DNA from: Bacillota bacterium
GTDB taxonomy: Bacteria; Bacillota; Clostridia; Lachnospirales; Bianqueaceae
DNA: 64,000 nucleotides
Direction: 5' to 3'
Assembly: GCA_017442735.1 (NCBI GenBank)
Contig: JAFRZE010000058.1
Location: forward strand, 45,792 to 109,791
In this document: positions 43,624 to 52,360 of the stretch, piece by piece
How positions within the stretch are numbered: the stretch's first letter is position 1
How the letters are laid out: every line of letters starts with the position of its first letter
Made by a program: the position numbers and the translations under genes
Notes under the pieces: model-generated
Database searches by the model: none
Told to the model about the DNA's origin: nothing
The model's input: the letters and a program-made list of their open reading frames with translations, nothing else

Positions 43624-43648
43624 AATCTAAAGGCATCTGTGATATAAT
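43620..43648 (+). promoter_or_regulatory. Promoter of the HlyD-like gene
   Basis: TTGAAA at 43620-43625, a 17-bp spacer and TATAAT at 43643-43648. The -35 box overlaps the gltX stop. Confidence 0.75.
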
Positions 43649-43684
43649 ATTTCATAATTTTATGCCATTACAGAGGAATGTATT

Positions 43685-45124
43685 TTGTCTCAATACAGAA
43701 ACCAACGGACGAGATCGAGAAGACGTAACCAGGCGAGCCCTGTAAAACCAAAGAGACAGAAGAAGAGGCTTCCTTATACTTACCTTCTGATCGGGTTTAT
43801 CCTGATTTATATCGTGGCTCAGTTCGTCATTTTTATGAATCGGGATACGACCAATTATGTGGTTGCCAAACAGGGTGATATCGTTGAAACCTTCTCGACA
43901 CAGGGAGTTGTGATCCGCAGTGAGCAGCTGGTCACAGCACATGAAGACGGTATTGTTCAGTATTATTATCCGGGCGGAAAAGAGCTGATGAAAAACACGC
44001 TCGTATGTACGCTCCTGGATGATTATTACGGTAGTATACTGGACGAAAAAATCGACGAATTATATGAACAGATCCAGGATGTGGATACCGGTGAATACGA
44101 AGACGCGTTTGATTCTCTGGACGAGGATATCGCGGCTTCCATTTCTTCCTTCCTGCGTTCCCGTTCGTCCAACAACTATGACGCGCTGTATAACCTGCAG
44201 GGCGATCTGCAAAGCGCTGTTTCCAAGCGAAAAGATATGTATTCGCTCATGAGCAACACAAAAGTCACGGCACTTTTGCAGCAACAGGGTATTTATACGC
44301 AGGAGCAGAACAAGGTCATCAGCAATATGTATCTGCAGGAAGGCGGTGTGATCGATTACTCCTACGACAAGTATGAAGGATGGAACGTCGATCAGGTAGG
44401 CCCCGACTTTATTCAGAACTACGATTCGCATTATAATTATTTTGAGATCAATATGCAGAAGGTCACTGCCGGTACAACGCTTTACCGGCTCGTATCTTCG
44501 CAGGTTTGGTATATCGTCATTTATCTTGATTCCACACAGGCCGAGTATTTCTCCGGTGAATCCAGCATTTCATTTATCTACAACAGTTCTCAGAAACTGA
44601 CCGGGTATGTGGATACACTGGAAGTCTATGATGAAGATTCAGGCACATATAAACTTGTGATCAAGCTGACGACTCGCGTACAGGATTTCATGAATGACAG
44701 GATCGCTGATCTGGTCTTCACAAAGAACAGTCATTCCGGCCTGAAAATTTCTGAAAGCTGTCTGGTCGAGCAGGATTGTTATGTCCTTCCGCAGGAATAT
44801 ATCGGAGAAAGCAATGATCTGACAGGTGTGCTCACAGTAACGGGTGATGATATCAAATTCGTTGTTCTGGATATTCTGCTGACCGACAGAGGCTTATGCT
44901 ATTTCCTTCTTCCGGAAAACCTGAGTCCCGGGACGATGATCCAGAAACCCAACAGTTCCGATCGTATGAGCATAGGCCAGACTTCCAGCGTATCCGGGGT
45001 ATACGTTGTAAACGGCGGATATGAAGAGTTCAAGATCGTTTCGATCGTGTACCGATCACAGGGTTACGCGATTGTGGAAGGAATTCAGATGTACGACCGT
45101 GTAAAAGTCGGCGTTTCCAAATAA
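43685..45124 (+). CDS. HlyD-like single-pass envelope protein in the sepF cluster
   Basis: The 479-residue protein starts with a TTG at 43685 after AGAGGAATG. A basic N-terminus (RTRSRRR, KPKRQKKR) and one membrane helix (about 33-50) lead to an outer region with a biotinyl-lipoyl/HlyD-like hairpin: QGDIVETFSTQGVVIRSEQLV. A helical stretch follows (IDELYEQIQDVDTGEYEDAF), then beta-rich parts. Similar genes sit near sepF in Clostridia. No transporter partner is adjacent, so an efflux role is doubtful; an envelope or division-site role is suggested by location only. The TPR gene starts 12 bp later. Confidence 0.75.
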   Translation: MSQYRNQRTRSRRRNQASPVKPKRQKKRLPYTYLLIGFILIYIVAQFVIFMNRDTTNYVVAKQGDIVETFSTQGVVIRSEQLVTAHEDGIVQYYYPGGKELMKNTLVCTLLDDYYGSILDEKIDELYEQIQDVDTGEYEDAFDSLDEDIAASISSFLRSRSSNNYDALYNLQGDLQSAVSKRKDMYSLMSNTKVTALLQQQGIYTQEQNKVISNMYLQEGGVIDYSYDKYEGWNVDQVGPDFIQNYDSHYNYFEINMQKVTAGTTLYRLVSSQVWYIVIYLDSTQAEYFSGESSISFIYNSSQKLTGYVDTLEVYDEDSGTYKLVIKLTTRVQDFMNDRIADLVFTKNSHSGLKISESCLVEQDCYVLPQEYIGESNDLTGVLTVTGDDIKFVVLDILLTDRGLCYFLLPENLSPGTMIQKPNSSDRMSIGQTSSVSGVYVVNGGYEEFKIVSIVYRSQGYAIVEGIQMYDRVKVGVSK

Positions 45125-45136
45125 AAGGAGTCTTGC

Positions 45137-46258
45137 ATGAAACGAATTATCGTAATGATCGTGGCCTTCTTTGCCGCGGCAGTTATTCTGACAGGATGCA
45201 GAGAAGAAGACAATGTAAGCGAGTTGATGAAAACAGGAGATGCGGCTTACGAGAGCGGCGATTATCAGGCAGCGGCGGAAGCCTACACCAGGATCATCGA
45301 ACTGGACAAAGCTACCGATGAGATCTTCAATAACCGCGGTATGTGTTATCTCAATATGGACAACACCGTCGGCGCGATCGCCGATTTTTCCAAAGCGCTG
45401 GATCTTGAACCCGAATCGGATGTTTATCTGAACAACCGGGGACTTGCCTATTTTCGTCAAAAAGATTATCAGAGCGCGATCTCAGATTTTTCCGCTGCAC
45501 TGAAAGGAAAAGAAAACAACGCGGTCTACTATGCGAACAGGGGAGACTGTTTCCTGGCTCTCGGTATGTATCAGGACGCGATCGGAGATTATACGGAAGC
45601 GCTGAAAAGGAATAATTCACTTGTTTCCGCGATAGGCAATCGGGCTACCTGCTACTTTAATCTGCAGGACTTTGAATCAGCGATCTCTGACTATACAGCG
45701 GCGATCGCGAAAGATCCGGAAAACGCATTGCTTTACTGGAACCGCGGAGAAGCTTACCGCATGCTTGCCGATGGACAGAAGGCACTGAATGATTATGAAC
45801 AGTATGCCAAGCTCGGAGAAGGCCTGACTGCGGATTTCTATCTGAAAAGGGCGGAGCTTCATGTGGATCTGGAACAGTATCCGGAAGCACTGAAAGACTA
45901 TGAAAGTGCTATCCAGCTTTCTCCGGATCAGACGATCCTTTATGAGGGAAGGGCCAATATCCATTTTCTGATGGGTAACTACAATGAAGCGATCAGCGAT
46001 TACAATCGGTTCCTGAAAAACGCGGAAAAGACAGATAAGAAGGCATATGCTGTCGCTGTGGGAAACCGTGGTTTCTGCTATTTCTCCATGGAAGATTACG
46101 ATAACGCGCTCAGCGATATCAATGAATGTCTGGACAACGATCCGGAGTACGCGTGGGCTTATTATATCCGCGGACAGATCTATCAGCAACTGGAACGTTA
46201 CGATGAAGCCAAAGCGGATTATGATAAGGCGAATGAACTCCTGGATAAGGAGAAATGA
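45137..46258 (+). CDS. TPR-repeat lipoprotein
   Basis: The 373-residue product has a lipoprotein signal (AAVILTGC, lipid Cys near 21) and about nine TPR-like repeats across the rest, each with the form A-x3-Y-x-R-G or N-x-A-I-x-D-Y (AYTRIIELDKATDE, AISDFSAALKG, AIGDYTEALKR, AISDYTAAIAK, ALKDYESAIQL, AISDYNRFLKN, ALSDINECLDN). It should be an outer-leaflet protein-interaction scaffold. AAAGGAGTC precedes the ATG. Probably co-transcribed with the HlyD-like gene. Confidence 0.88.
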   Translation: MKRIIVMIVAFFAAAVILTGCREEDNVSELMKTGDAAYESGDYQAAAEAYTRIIELDKATDEIFNNRGMCYLNMDNTVGAIADFSKALDLEPESDVYLNNRGLAYFRQKDYQSAISDFSAALKGKENNAVYYANRGDCFLALGMYQDAIGDYTEALKRNNSLVSAIGNRATCYFNLQDFESAISDYTAAIAKDPENALLYWNRGEAYRMLADGQKALNDYEQYAKLGEGLTADFYLKRAELHVDLEQYPEALKDYESAIQLSPDQTILYEGRANIHFLMGNYNEAISDYNRFLKNAEKTDKKAYAVAVGNRGFCYFSMEDYDNALSDINECLDNDPEYAWAYYIRGQIYQQLERYDEAKADYDKANELLDKEK

Positions 46259-46270
46259 GTAATAAAACCT

Positions 46271-46299
46271 TGACTTTAGGCCGGAAAAAGGCAATAATA
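46271..46299 (+). promoter_or_regulatory. Candidate sepF promoter
   Basis: TTGACT (46271-46276) lies 17 bp before AATAAT (46294-46299); TAATAT two bases further is an alternative -10. The sepF ATG follows about 32 bp later. Confidence 0.45.
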
Positions 46300-46331
46300 T
46301 ACGTTAGAAATACTTAGAAGGAGAACCGAAG

Positions 46332-46967
46332 ATGGCGGGAGTATTTAATAAAATAGCGGGTGTTCTTGGATTTGCAAACGAAGCGGAAGATCTTGAAGAA
46401 GATTACGATAGCTTTGATGAATATGGATATGATGATGACTCGGATGATTTCCGTTCTTCCTATTCCGGATCTGACAATAATGTAACCGGATTTTCAGACT
46501 ACAATCGTCGGGCAACCAGTGAGCCGTACCGTTTTGGCGCCTCTTCTTCCCAGCAGAATCAGCGCAGTACTTATTCAGGAAGAAGCTATGAATCGCCCCG
46601 ACCGGCGAGCCGCAGCACATACCGCAGTTCTCAGGAGCGCGGAAGCAAGGTCGTCAATCTGAATGCGAATATTCAGATGGAAGTTATCGTCTCTTCTCCG
46701 GATTCCCTGGATGCGGCCAGAGAGATCGCGGAACATATCAAGCTGAAAAAACCGGTCATTATCAATCTGGAAAGAGTCGAGTACAAAATTGCGCAGAGAA
46801 TTACGGATTTCCTTTGCGGATGCTGTTGCGCGATGAATGGAAATGTCCAAAGGATCGCAGAAAAGATCTTTATGATCGCGCCGGATAATGTTGATTTCGC
46901 CGGTGACATGGCACTTCAGGAAACCCTCAATCAGGGCGATCTCGGATTTCTGTACGGAGATCGCTGA
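46332..46967 (+). CDS. sepF: Cell division protein SepF
   Basis: SepF tethers FtsZ to the membrane and shapes the septum. The 211-residue protein has an amphipathic N-terminal helix (MAGVFNKIAGVLGFA), an acidic then Ser/Arg-rich linker of about 90 residues, and the C-terminal core with VVNLNANIQMEVIVSSP, KLKKPVIINLERVE and RITDFLCGCCCAMNG. A run of three Cys in the core is odd. GAAGGAGAA precedes the ATG; the stop overlaps the S4-domain gene by one base. Confidence 0.94.
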   Translation: MAGVFNKIAGVLGFANEAEDLEEDYDSFDEYGYDDDSDDFRSSYSGSDNNVTGFSDYNRRATSEPYRFGASSSQQNQRSTYSGRSYESPRPASRSTYRSSQERGSKVVNLNANIQMEVIVSSPDSLDAAREIAEHIKLKKPVIINLERVEYKIAQRITDFLCGCCCAMNGNVQRIAEKIFMIAPDNVDFAGDMALQETLNQGDLGFLYGDR

Positions 46968-47752
46968 TGGCGCTTTCACCATCAGACGATAAGTGGCTGA
47001 TCGCTCACCTTACGGATCTTTGCGATCAGGCAGAAAAAGGAGCTTATCTGACAGTCTCAGACTTTCTGGATGAAAGAGAACAAAGTCTTCTTTCCCGATC
47101 TTTTCGGGAAGGAAGACTTTCTGTGTCTTTATGGATGTACGGAGGCGCGCCGGAATGCGAACGTAAAGTCGCCTGCTTTTATCCCGACTTTCTTTCGGAA
47201 AACAGGGAAGAGCTGTTGATGGTACAGCTTCGCTTGATCCGCGTGACGGCGCTGGACCAGCGATTTCTTCCTAAAGAACTGACACACAGAGATTATCTTG
47301 GCGCGCTGATGGGACTGGGTGTGAAGAGAGAAAAGATCGGGGATATCCGAATCGGAGAAGAAAGCGCGTATGTGATCGTGAAAGAAGAGATCGCGTCTTT
47401 TATCTGTGAGGAACTGACATCGGTCGGGAAAGCACTCGTAGATACAAAAGTGGTAGCGTGGACGACCCTTCCCGCGGCGGAAAGCGGAACCTTATCCGTT
47501 ATCAGTGTTTCTTCTTTCCGGCTGGATCAACTCGTCAGCCGCGGGTTTAATCTTGGAAGGACCGACGCGTCCAAATGGATCGCGGCAGGTCTCGTATTTC
47601 GCAACGGCGAAGCCATCATGCAGCCAGATAAAACGGTCATGATCGGCGACAAGATCACACTGAGAAGAAAAGGAAAAATCATCCTGAAGGAAGATAAAGG
47701 AGTTTCAAAATCAGGCCGGCATCAGGTACTGATCGAGAAATATGGGAAATGA
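46967..47752 (+). CDS. YlmH-family S4-domain RNA-binding protein
   Basis: The 261-residue protein has an N-terminal YlmH domain (REGRLSVSLWMYGG, LTHRDYLGALMGLGVKREKIGDI) and a C-terminal S4 domain (SSFRLDQLVSRGFNLGRTDA, IMIGDKITLRRKGKI-type sequence). YlmH binds ribosomes and has been linked to rescue of stalled or split 50S subunits. It overlaps sepF (TGATG) and lspA by 11 bp, the usual division-cluster order. divIVA, which often follows, is missing here. Confidence 0.92.
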   Translation: MALSPSDDKWLIAHLTDLCDQAEKGAYLTVSDFLDEREQSLLSRSFREGRLSVSLWMYGGAPECERKVACFYPDFLSENREELLMVQLRLIRVTALDQRFLPKELTHRDYLGALMGLGVKREKIGDIRIGEESAYVIVKEEIASFICEELTSVGKALVDTKVVAWTTLPAAESGTLSVISVSSFRLDQLVSRGFNLGRTDASKWIAAGLVFRNGEAIMQPDKTVMIGDKITLRRKGKIILKEDKGVSKSGRHQVLIEKYGK

Positions 47753-48299
47753 TATGAAAAGAAGAGCGGGTGTTCTGTTCGGCGTAGCTTTTTTGACAGC
47801 TGCGCTGGTTGTTATAGATCGTCTGGTAAAAAACTGGGCTTATGTTTCACTTAAAGGTCAGTCATCCATTCAGATCATTCCCGGGGTATTTCAGCTGACT
47901 TACGCGCAGAACATAGGCGCTGCCTTCAGTATACTGGAAAACGCCAAATGGTTTTTTATCCTGACCGCGGTGATCGTCATGGCGGCTCTTGCGTTTTTTA
48001 TTGGCCGTATCATTTCACATGAAGATTTCAGCTTTAAAAACAGAGAAATGACGCTTGTTCTGATCCTGTCCTGCATGATCATCGCCGGCGCGATGGGCAA
48101 TGTGATCGACCGGATCATGTATGGCTTTGTGATCGATATGTTTGACTTTGTTCTGATCCATTTTGCGATATTTAATGTTGCTGATTCCTATATCGTCATC
48201 GCTGTGATCGTCCTCGGACTTATGCTATTGTTTAAAAAGGACTTTTTTGAGCAGATGGAACATATGATCAGCAGAAAGAAGCCTGCCAATGATGAATGA
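47742..48299 (+). CDS. lspA: Lipoprotein signal peptidase (LspA)
   Basis: The 185-residue integral protease cleaves lipoprotein signals after lipid attachment. It has four membrane helices. Its catalytic Asp pair is present: VIDMFDF-preceded GNVIDRIMYGFVIDMFDF and FNVADSYIVI. YAQNIGAAFSIL is the conserved N-terminal loop. A start at 47754 (MKRRAG) is an alternative without a better site. It serves lipoproteins such as those at 20539 and 45137. It overlaps rluD by 11 bp. Confidence 0.95.
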   Translation: MGNDMKRRAGVLFGVAFLTAALVVIDRLVKNWAYVSLKGQSSIQIIPGVFQLTYAQNIGAAFSILENAKWFFILTAVIVMAALAFFIGRIISHEDFSFKNREMTLVLILSCMIIAGAMGNVIDRIMYGFVIDMFDFVLIHFAIFNVADSYIVIAVIVLGLMLLFKKDFFEQMEHMISRKKPANDE

Positions 48300-49233
48300 G
48301 AAGGTTTTCCTGGTAAAGGAAGAAGAAACCGGTATGCGTCTGGATCTTTTTCTGATGGAAAAAGAACCGGATCTCACGCGTTCCAGAATTCAGAATCTGA
48401 TCAGGGACGGACTGGTACTTGTGGAAGACGCGCAGGTCAAGACCGGATATAAGGTCAAAGAAGGCGACAGGATCCGTATCACGATACCTGAAGCAAAGCC
48501 CGCGGATGTTTTACCGCAGGAAATGTCCCTGACCATCGTTTACGAAGATGAACATCTTGCTGTTGTAGATAAGCCAAGAGGGATGGTCGTCCATCCGGCG
48601 GCGGGACACGAGGACGGCACGCTGGTCAATGGGCTGATGTATCACTTCAAGGATTCTCTTTCCGGTATCAACGGGATCATGCGTCCGGGAATCGTTCACC
48701 GGATCGATAAGGATACATCCGGCCTTTTGGTCATCTGTAAAACCGATGAAGCTCATCAGGGGATCAGTGAGTTATTATCCCGTCATGATATTGACCGTGT
48801 ATATCATGCGGTCGTTCATGGAAAGTTCAAACAACCAGAAGGAACGATCGATGCGCCGATCGGCCGAATGAAAGAGGATCGCAAGAAATATACCGTAAGG
48901 CCGGACGGAAGAGAAGCGATCACGCATTTCAAAGTGCTGGAAGAGCTGGGTTCTTTTTCCTATCTTGAAATCACGCTGGAAACAGGGCGGACACATCAGA
49001 TCCGCGTTCATATGGCCAGTCTGGGACATCCGCTTCTAGGAGATCCTCTCTACGGGCCTTCCCGCGAGACACTCTCAAAAGCCAAAGAACTTTCCCGGAT
49101 GGATTTTTGGCCGGGCCAGATCCTTCATGCGAAAGTACTAGGATTCGTCCACCCCGTCACAAAGGAAAAACTGATGTTCGACTCGGAACTTCCGGATTAT
49201 TTTCAAACAGTTTTGCGCGTTCTCAGAAGCTGA
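48289..49233 (+). CDS. RluA/RluD-family 23S rRNA pseudouridine synthase
   Basis: The 314-residue protein has an N-terminal S4 domain (MRLDLFLMEKEPDLTRSRIQ) and the catalytic HRIDKDTSGLLVICKT with the Asp nucleophile near 146. RTHQIRVHMASLGHPLLGD is the C-terminal signature. The target is probably a large-subunit rRNA uridine, as for RluD. It ends the sepF block; the start is coupled to lspA. Confidence 0.93.
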   Translation: MMNEKVFLVKEEETGMRLDLFLMEKEPDLTRSRIQNLIRDGLVLVEDAQVKTGYKVKEGDRIRITIPEAKPADVLPQEMSLTIVYEDEHLAVVDKPRGMVVHPAAGHEDGTLVNGLMYHFKDSLSGINGIMRPGIVHRIDKDTSGLLVICKTDEAHQGISELLSRHDIDRVYHAVVHGKFKQPEGTIDAPIGRMKEDRKKYTVRPDGREAITHFKVLEELGSFSYLEITLETGRTHQIRVHMASLGHPLLGDPLYGPSRETLSKAKELSRMDFWPGQILHAKVLGFVHPVTKEKLMFDSELPDYFQTVLRVLRS

Positions 49234-49251
49234 TTTTTTCGTGGTCTATGA

Positions 49252-49280
49252 TTGCTTTTTTTATCATTCGATGATACAAT
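49252..49280 (+). promoter_or_regulatory. Promoter of the LOTUS-DUF3825 gene
   Basis: TTGCTT at 49252-49257, a 17-bp spacer and TACAAT at 49275-49280. The ATG lies 40 bp downstream, so this gene is a separate unit from rluD. Confidence 0.65.
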
Positions 49281-49319
49281 GAGTCTACAAATGTCTACAT
49301 TCTATAAAGGAATTCTTCT

Positions 49320-51368
49320 ATGTTAACAGAACAAAATAAGATTGAAATTTACCACGTGCTTACGGGTAAATTTCAGACGGATGTGCTGTATCCTCTTGCA
49401 GAAGTGGGTAGGGAGCTTACATTGTCCGGAAATGGATGCCGGAAGTATTCGTTTGCGCGCACACTGGAGCTTCTGGAAAACCTGCCGGAATATATCATTT
49501 TGGAAAATGATCCGGAAAACACAGAAAAATATCTGGTTAAGATCCTTGATTGGAATGAAGGAGAATTATCAGCGTCACAGACAGCTGATAACGGACCGTC
49601 ATTCTCTGATCTTGCTGAAACCCGGAATGAACTTGCCGGAAGTACGCTGATCTATCAGAACAAGCCTTCCGAGGTCATGGATTTTACAAGTGAAGTCAAA
49701 GAGGAGATCTATCGTATGCTTTGCAGCCGCTTCGCGGTCGGGACGAAGATCCATATGGCTTCTATCAGTAAGTATCTGATCGCGAACGGATATACGCCTA
49801 GAGCATATGGGTTTTCCAAGATGAAAAATATGCTTGGGCAGATGGATGAGTTCCTTGATATGGAAGATGTAGTCATCAACCAGGTCCCCAATGTACTGAT
49901 CACCATTCTTCGGGAACCGATTCGTGAAATGAAGGACAAAAAAGACAGGGCCAGCACATATTCCGAGAAATCGGAAAAGCCTGTTAATGAATATCATCAG
50001 ACAGAGCAGCAGATCCGTTCGACGTCCGGAAGCGTGCGTTTCAGCGGCCGGGACACGGGATCCATCTTCCGTGAACAGCCGGTTCCGGTTGAAAAGCCCA
50101 AAGTGCGCAGAACCGAAGGAAACAGCAACTTCGACCGGCTGGTCTATATGCCTCCGAAAGTCGTGGAATTTCTGAACCGTAAAGGCATGACCGATCCCGG
50201 CGCCGTTCTGTCTCATTCCTACGCGAAGAGCGTCGCGGAACAGTCCTTCGAGCAGCGGGGCGTTACGATCACTTTCCCGGTAGAATGGGAACGAGGCGGG
50301 GAAGGGATGGTCGCGATCATCAAGAAAAACGAAAAACCTTATGGCAAACAATGGTTCCTGACTTATGTCGGCTTCCCCAAGCTGGATCAGGAAGTCATCG
50401 AGGAAGAAGAAGCCAAGGAGGAGCAGGAAGAAGATCTTCCATTAACGCCAAGCAAAGCGTTGGAATCTTTCGCTGAGATAGGTTACTGGCAGGAATTTCT
50501 TCGTGAACTTGCGGATCTGGCGATCCCGGAAAAATGGGAGACGTCCAACAAAAAACTCGGGAAATATTATCTGCTGAAAAAATATATCCAGTATACTTTT
50601 TTCCGTCTCCAGCAGGAAGAAAAGGTCCTGGTGTCGGAAGACGGCAAACTCGCGGCCTTTAATACAGGTCTTTTGACTTCCCATTTTGATGAGATATTCG
50701 CGTGCTTCGTTCCGAATCCGGAAGGAAAAGCCGCGTGGAAATTCGAATGCTTTACCCTTGCCGGAATTCGTGGAAAGAATGAATATGGCAGAATGCTCAG
50801 CACTTACTTTAATCCGCTGCCGGAAAAAGCGCTCTATGTCTCGGATCCGACTTTGCTTGTGTATGATGACCGGATGGAGATTGAGACGGATTACGCGCAT
50901 CTGATCCTGGATCATCTGACCAGACTTCCGATCGGATATCTTCGTGAATGCTGCTATGGCGATGAAGACGCTCAGAAGATCCTGGAAATGATCGACGGCG
51001 CAAAAGTGCAAAACCAGTTAAAACAGGCGTATTTCGCATTCTCTCATTATCTTTCGGAACACGATAAACTGTACCGGAGATTGGTAAGCCGGCTGGAAGA
51101 CGCGATAGAAACAGCGAAGAAAAGAGCTCGCTGGAATTATCATTCAGCACTGGCCGGATTCGAACCAAGGGAGGGCGTCATGCTTCTGATGATGCCTCTT
51201 TGTCTGGAAGATGATACCCATACGGACGCGGCTCTTTCGATCTGTGAGGACCCCTCACAGGGAGGCTATCAGGCTTATTCTATCCTGACACCGGACCAGG
51301 CATATCTGATGGCCAGACTCGTCAGCAGACTGGATCCGGACTGGCCTGAGAGCACTTCGGAAAACTGA
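49320..51368 (+). CDS. Protein with two OST-HTH/LOTUS domains and DUF3825
   Basis: The 682-residue protein begins with an OST-HTH-like winged helix (about 5-65, GNGCRKYSFARTLELLENLPEYI). A second, better match spans about 125-185 (IHMASISKYLIANGYTPRAYGFSKMKNML). LOTUS domains bind RNA, including G-quadruplexes. A disordered linker (about 215-275) leads to a DUF3825-type region (about 380-640): YYLLKKYIQYTFFRLQQEE, FNTGLLTSHFDEIFACF and LYVSDPTLLVYDDRMEIET. No signal or membrane segment is present. The function of DUF3825 is unknown to me; RNA binding or processing is the inference. Own promoter; the gene is monocistronic as far as seen. Confidence 0.78.
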   Translation: MLTEQNKIEIYHVLTGKFQTDVLYPLAEVGRELTLSGNGCRKYSFARTLELLENLPEYIILENDPENTEKYLVKILDWNEGELSASQTADNGPSFSDLAETRNELAGSTLIYQNKPSEVMDFTSEVKEEIYRMLCSRFAVGTKIHMASISKYLIANGYTPRAYGFSKMKNMLGQMDEFLDMEDVVINQVPNVLITILREPIREMKDKKDRASTYSEKSEKPVNEYHQTEQQIRSTSGSVRFSGRDTGSIFREQPVPVEKPKVRRTEGNSNFDRLVYMPPKVVEFLNRKGMTDPGAVLSHSYAKSVAEQSFEQRGVTITFPVEWERGGEGMVAIIKKNEKPYGKQWFLTYVGFPKLDQEVIEEEEAKEEQEEDLPLTPSKALESFAEIGYWQEFLRELADLAIPEKWETSNKKLGKYYLLKKYIQYTFFRLQQEEKVLVSEDGKLAAFNTGLLTSHFDEIFACFVPNPEGKAAWKFECFTLAGIRGKNEYGRMLSTYFNPLPEKALYVSDPTLLVYDDRMEIETDYAHLILDHLTRLPIGYLRECCYGDEDAQKILEMIDGAKVQNQLKQAYFAFSHYLSEHDKLYRRLVSRLEDAIETAKKRARWNYHSALAGFEPREGVMLLMMPLCLEDDTHTDAALSICEDPSQGGYQAYSILTPDQAYLMARLVSRLDPDWPESTSEN

Positions 51369-51394
51369 AGGGAAACACGCTGAACGAACAACAG

Positions 51395-51422
51395 TTGACA
51401 AAAACTGAAAAAGTGATATAAT
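51395..51422 (+). promoter_or_regulatory. Promoter of the SleB-type hydrolase gene
   Basis: TTGACA at 51395-51400, a 16-bp spacer and TATAAT at 51417-51422. A leader of about 170 nt follows. Confidence 0.7.
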
Positions 51423-51448
51423 ATCTTGTACATTGTTTTGGATGTCGT

Positions 51449-51461
51449 TTGGAAGTTCCAA
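51449..51461. promoter_or_regulatory. Palindrome in the SleB-type gene leader
   Basis: TTGGAA-G-TTCCAA is a perfect inverted repeat 27 bp downstream of the -10 box, at a position where a repressor could block early elongation. CGAGCA (about 51474) and TGCTCG (about 51535) further down could pair in RNA. No known riboswitch consensus was recognised. Confidence 0.35.
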
Positions 51462-51598
51462 TACAAAGAGAAACGAGCAATTTCTAACCCGATCATTACT
51501 ATAGAGGCAATTGAAGCTCGAATGTTGCATCTAATGCTCGCTGCTTGGATCAGAAAGGTGTCTTTTTGGCCATTCTGAAATCCAGTAAGGAGGTAATC

Positions 51599-52294
51599 GT
51601 GAAGGGAAAGATTTGTTTTATCGTTCTCAGCGTCCTTCTCGCAGTCTGCCTGGGCTGTACGTCGGATATCCGTGCGTACACGTATAGTGTGAAAGCGCAG
51701 ACGGCCGTTCGGAACGAAAATGAAACAATGATCGTCACTTCCCAAACGAATACGAATAGATCTCAGAATATAGAGAAAGATCTGCTCGTTGATGCATCTG
51801 AAACAGTGGATGAACTGATTGCAGAGGAAATAGCGGCCGCTCAGCCGGTCGTGACCCTCAATGATGACCAGGTGGGAGCAGCGGAAGGTACCCACGAGCA
51901 ATATTCTTCGGATGACGAGGAATATGTTGGTCAGCAGGATGAGAACAATGAGATCGAAGTCCTTAGAAGGATCGTGATGGCAGAAGCCGGATACGAAGAT
52001 ATTCAGGGACAGATCATGGTCGCGAATGTTGTTCTTAACCGAATTGCAGCAGGTTATGGCGAGACGATCTCCGAGATCGTTTTTATGCCCGGACAGTTTC
52101 AACCAGTCTCAACGGGATCTTTCTGGTCTGTCGTGCCGACGGAATCCGTCATAGAAGCGTGTAACCGTGCACTGGCAGGAGAAGATTATTCCGATGGCGC
52201 CCTGTTTTTCGTGTCTACTCAGGGAGATTCTTCCTGGTTCTTCAGTGATCTTACCTTCGTGACACAACACGGTGGCCATTTGTTCTTCAAATAA
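51599..52294 (+). CDS. SleB/CwlJ-type cell wall hydrolase
   Basis: The product from the GTG at 51599 (AAGGAGGTAATC just upstream) is 231 residues. A signal segment (ICFIVLSVLLAVCLGC) precedes a variable acidic linker of about 90 residues. The hydrolase_2 domain begins VLRRIVMAEAGYEDIQGQIM, with the catalytic Glu in MAEAG, then NVVLNRI, PGQFQPVSTGSF and GALFFVS. Such enzymes cut peptidoglycan, often as lytic transglycosylases in germination or growth; sporulation cannot be inferred from it alone. An earlier in-frame start at 51545 lacks a site. A bidirectional terminator follows. Confidence 0.88.
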   Translation: MKGKICFIVLSVLLAVCLGCTSDIRAYTYSVKAQTAVRNENETMIVTSQTNTNRSQNIEKDLLVDASETVDELIAEEIAAAQPVVTLNDDQVGAAEGTHEQYSSDDEEYVGQQDENNEIEVLRRIVMAEAGYEDIQGQIMVANVVLNRIAAGYGETISEIVFMPGQFQPVSTGSFWSVVPTESVIEACNRALAGEDYSDGALFFVSTQGDSSWFFSDLTFVTQHGGHLFFK

Positions 52295-52313
52295 TGAACA
52301 AAAGGAAAAGAAA

Positions 52314-52360
52314 AAACCGCTTATGAACTCCATCGATTGGAGCATAAGCGGTTTTTCTTT
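52314..52360. terminator. Bidirectional terminator between convergent genes
   Basis: AAACCGCTTATG (52314-52325) pairs perfectly with CATAAGCGGTTT (52343-52354), with an inner CTCCA/TGGAG stem and a T-run on the plus strand; A-runs before it serve the minus strand. It lies between the hydrolase gene and queA. Confidence 0.9.

Noticed and set aside
51422..51598. Known riboswitch, such as a c-di-AMP type, before the SleB-type gene
   Set aside because: Such switches occur before wall hydrolases, but I could not find their conserved core here.
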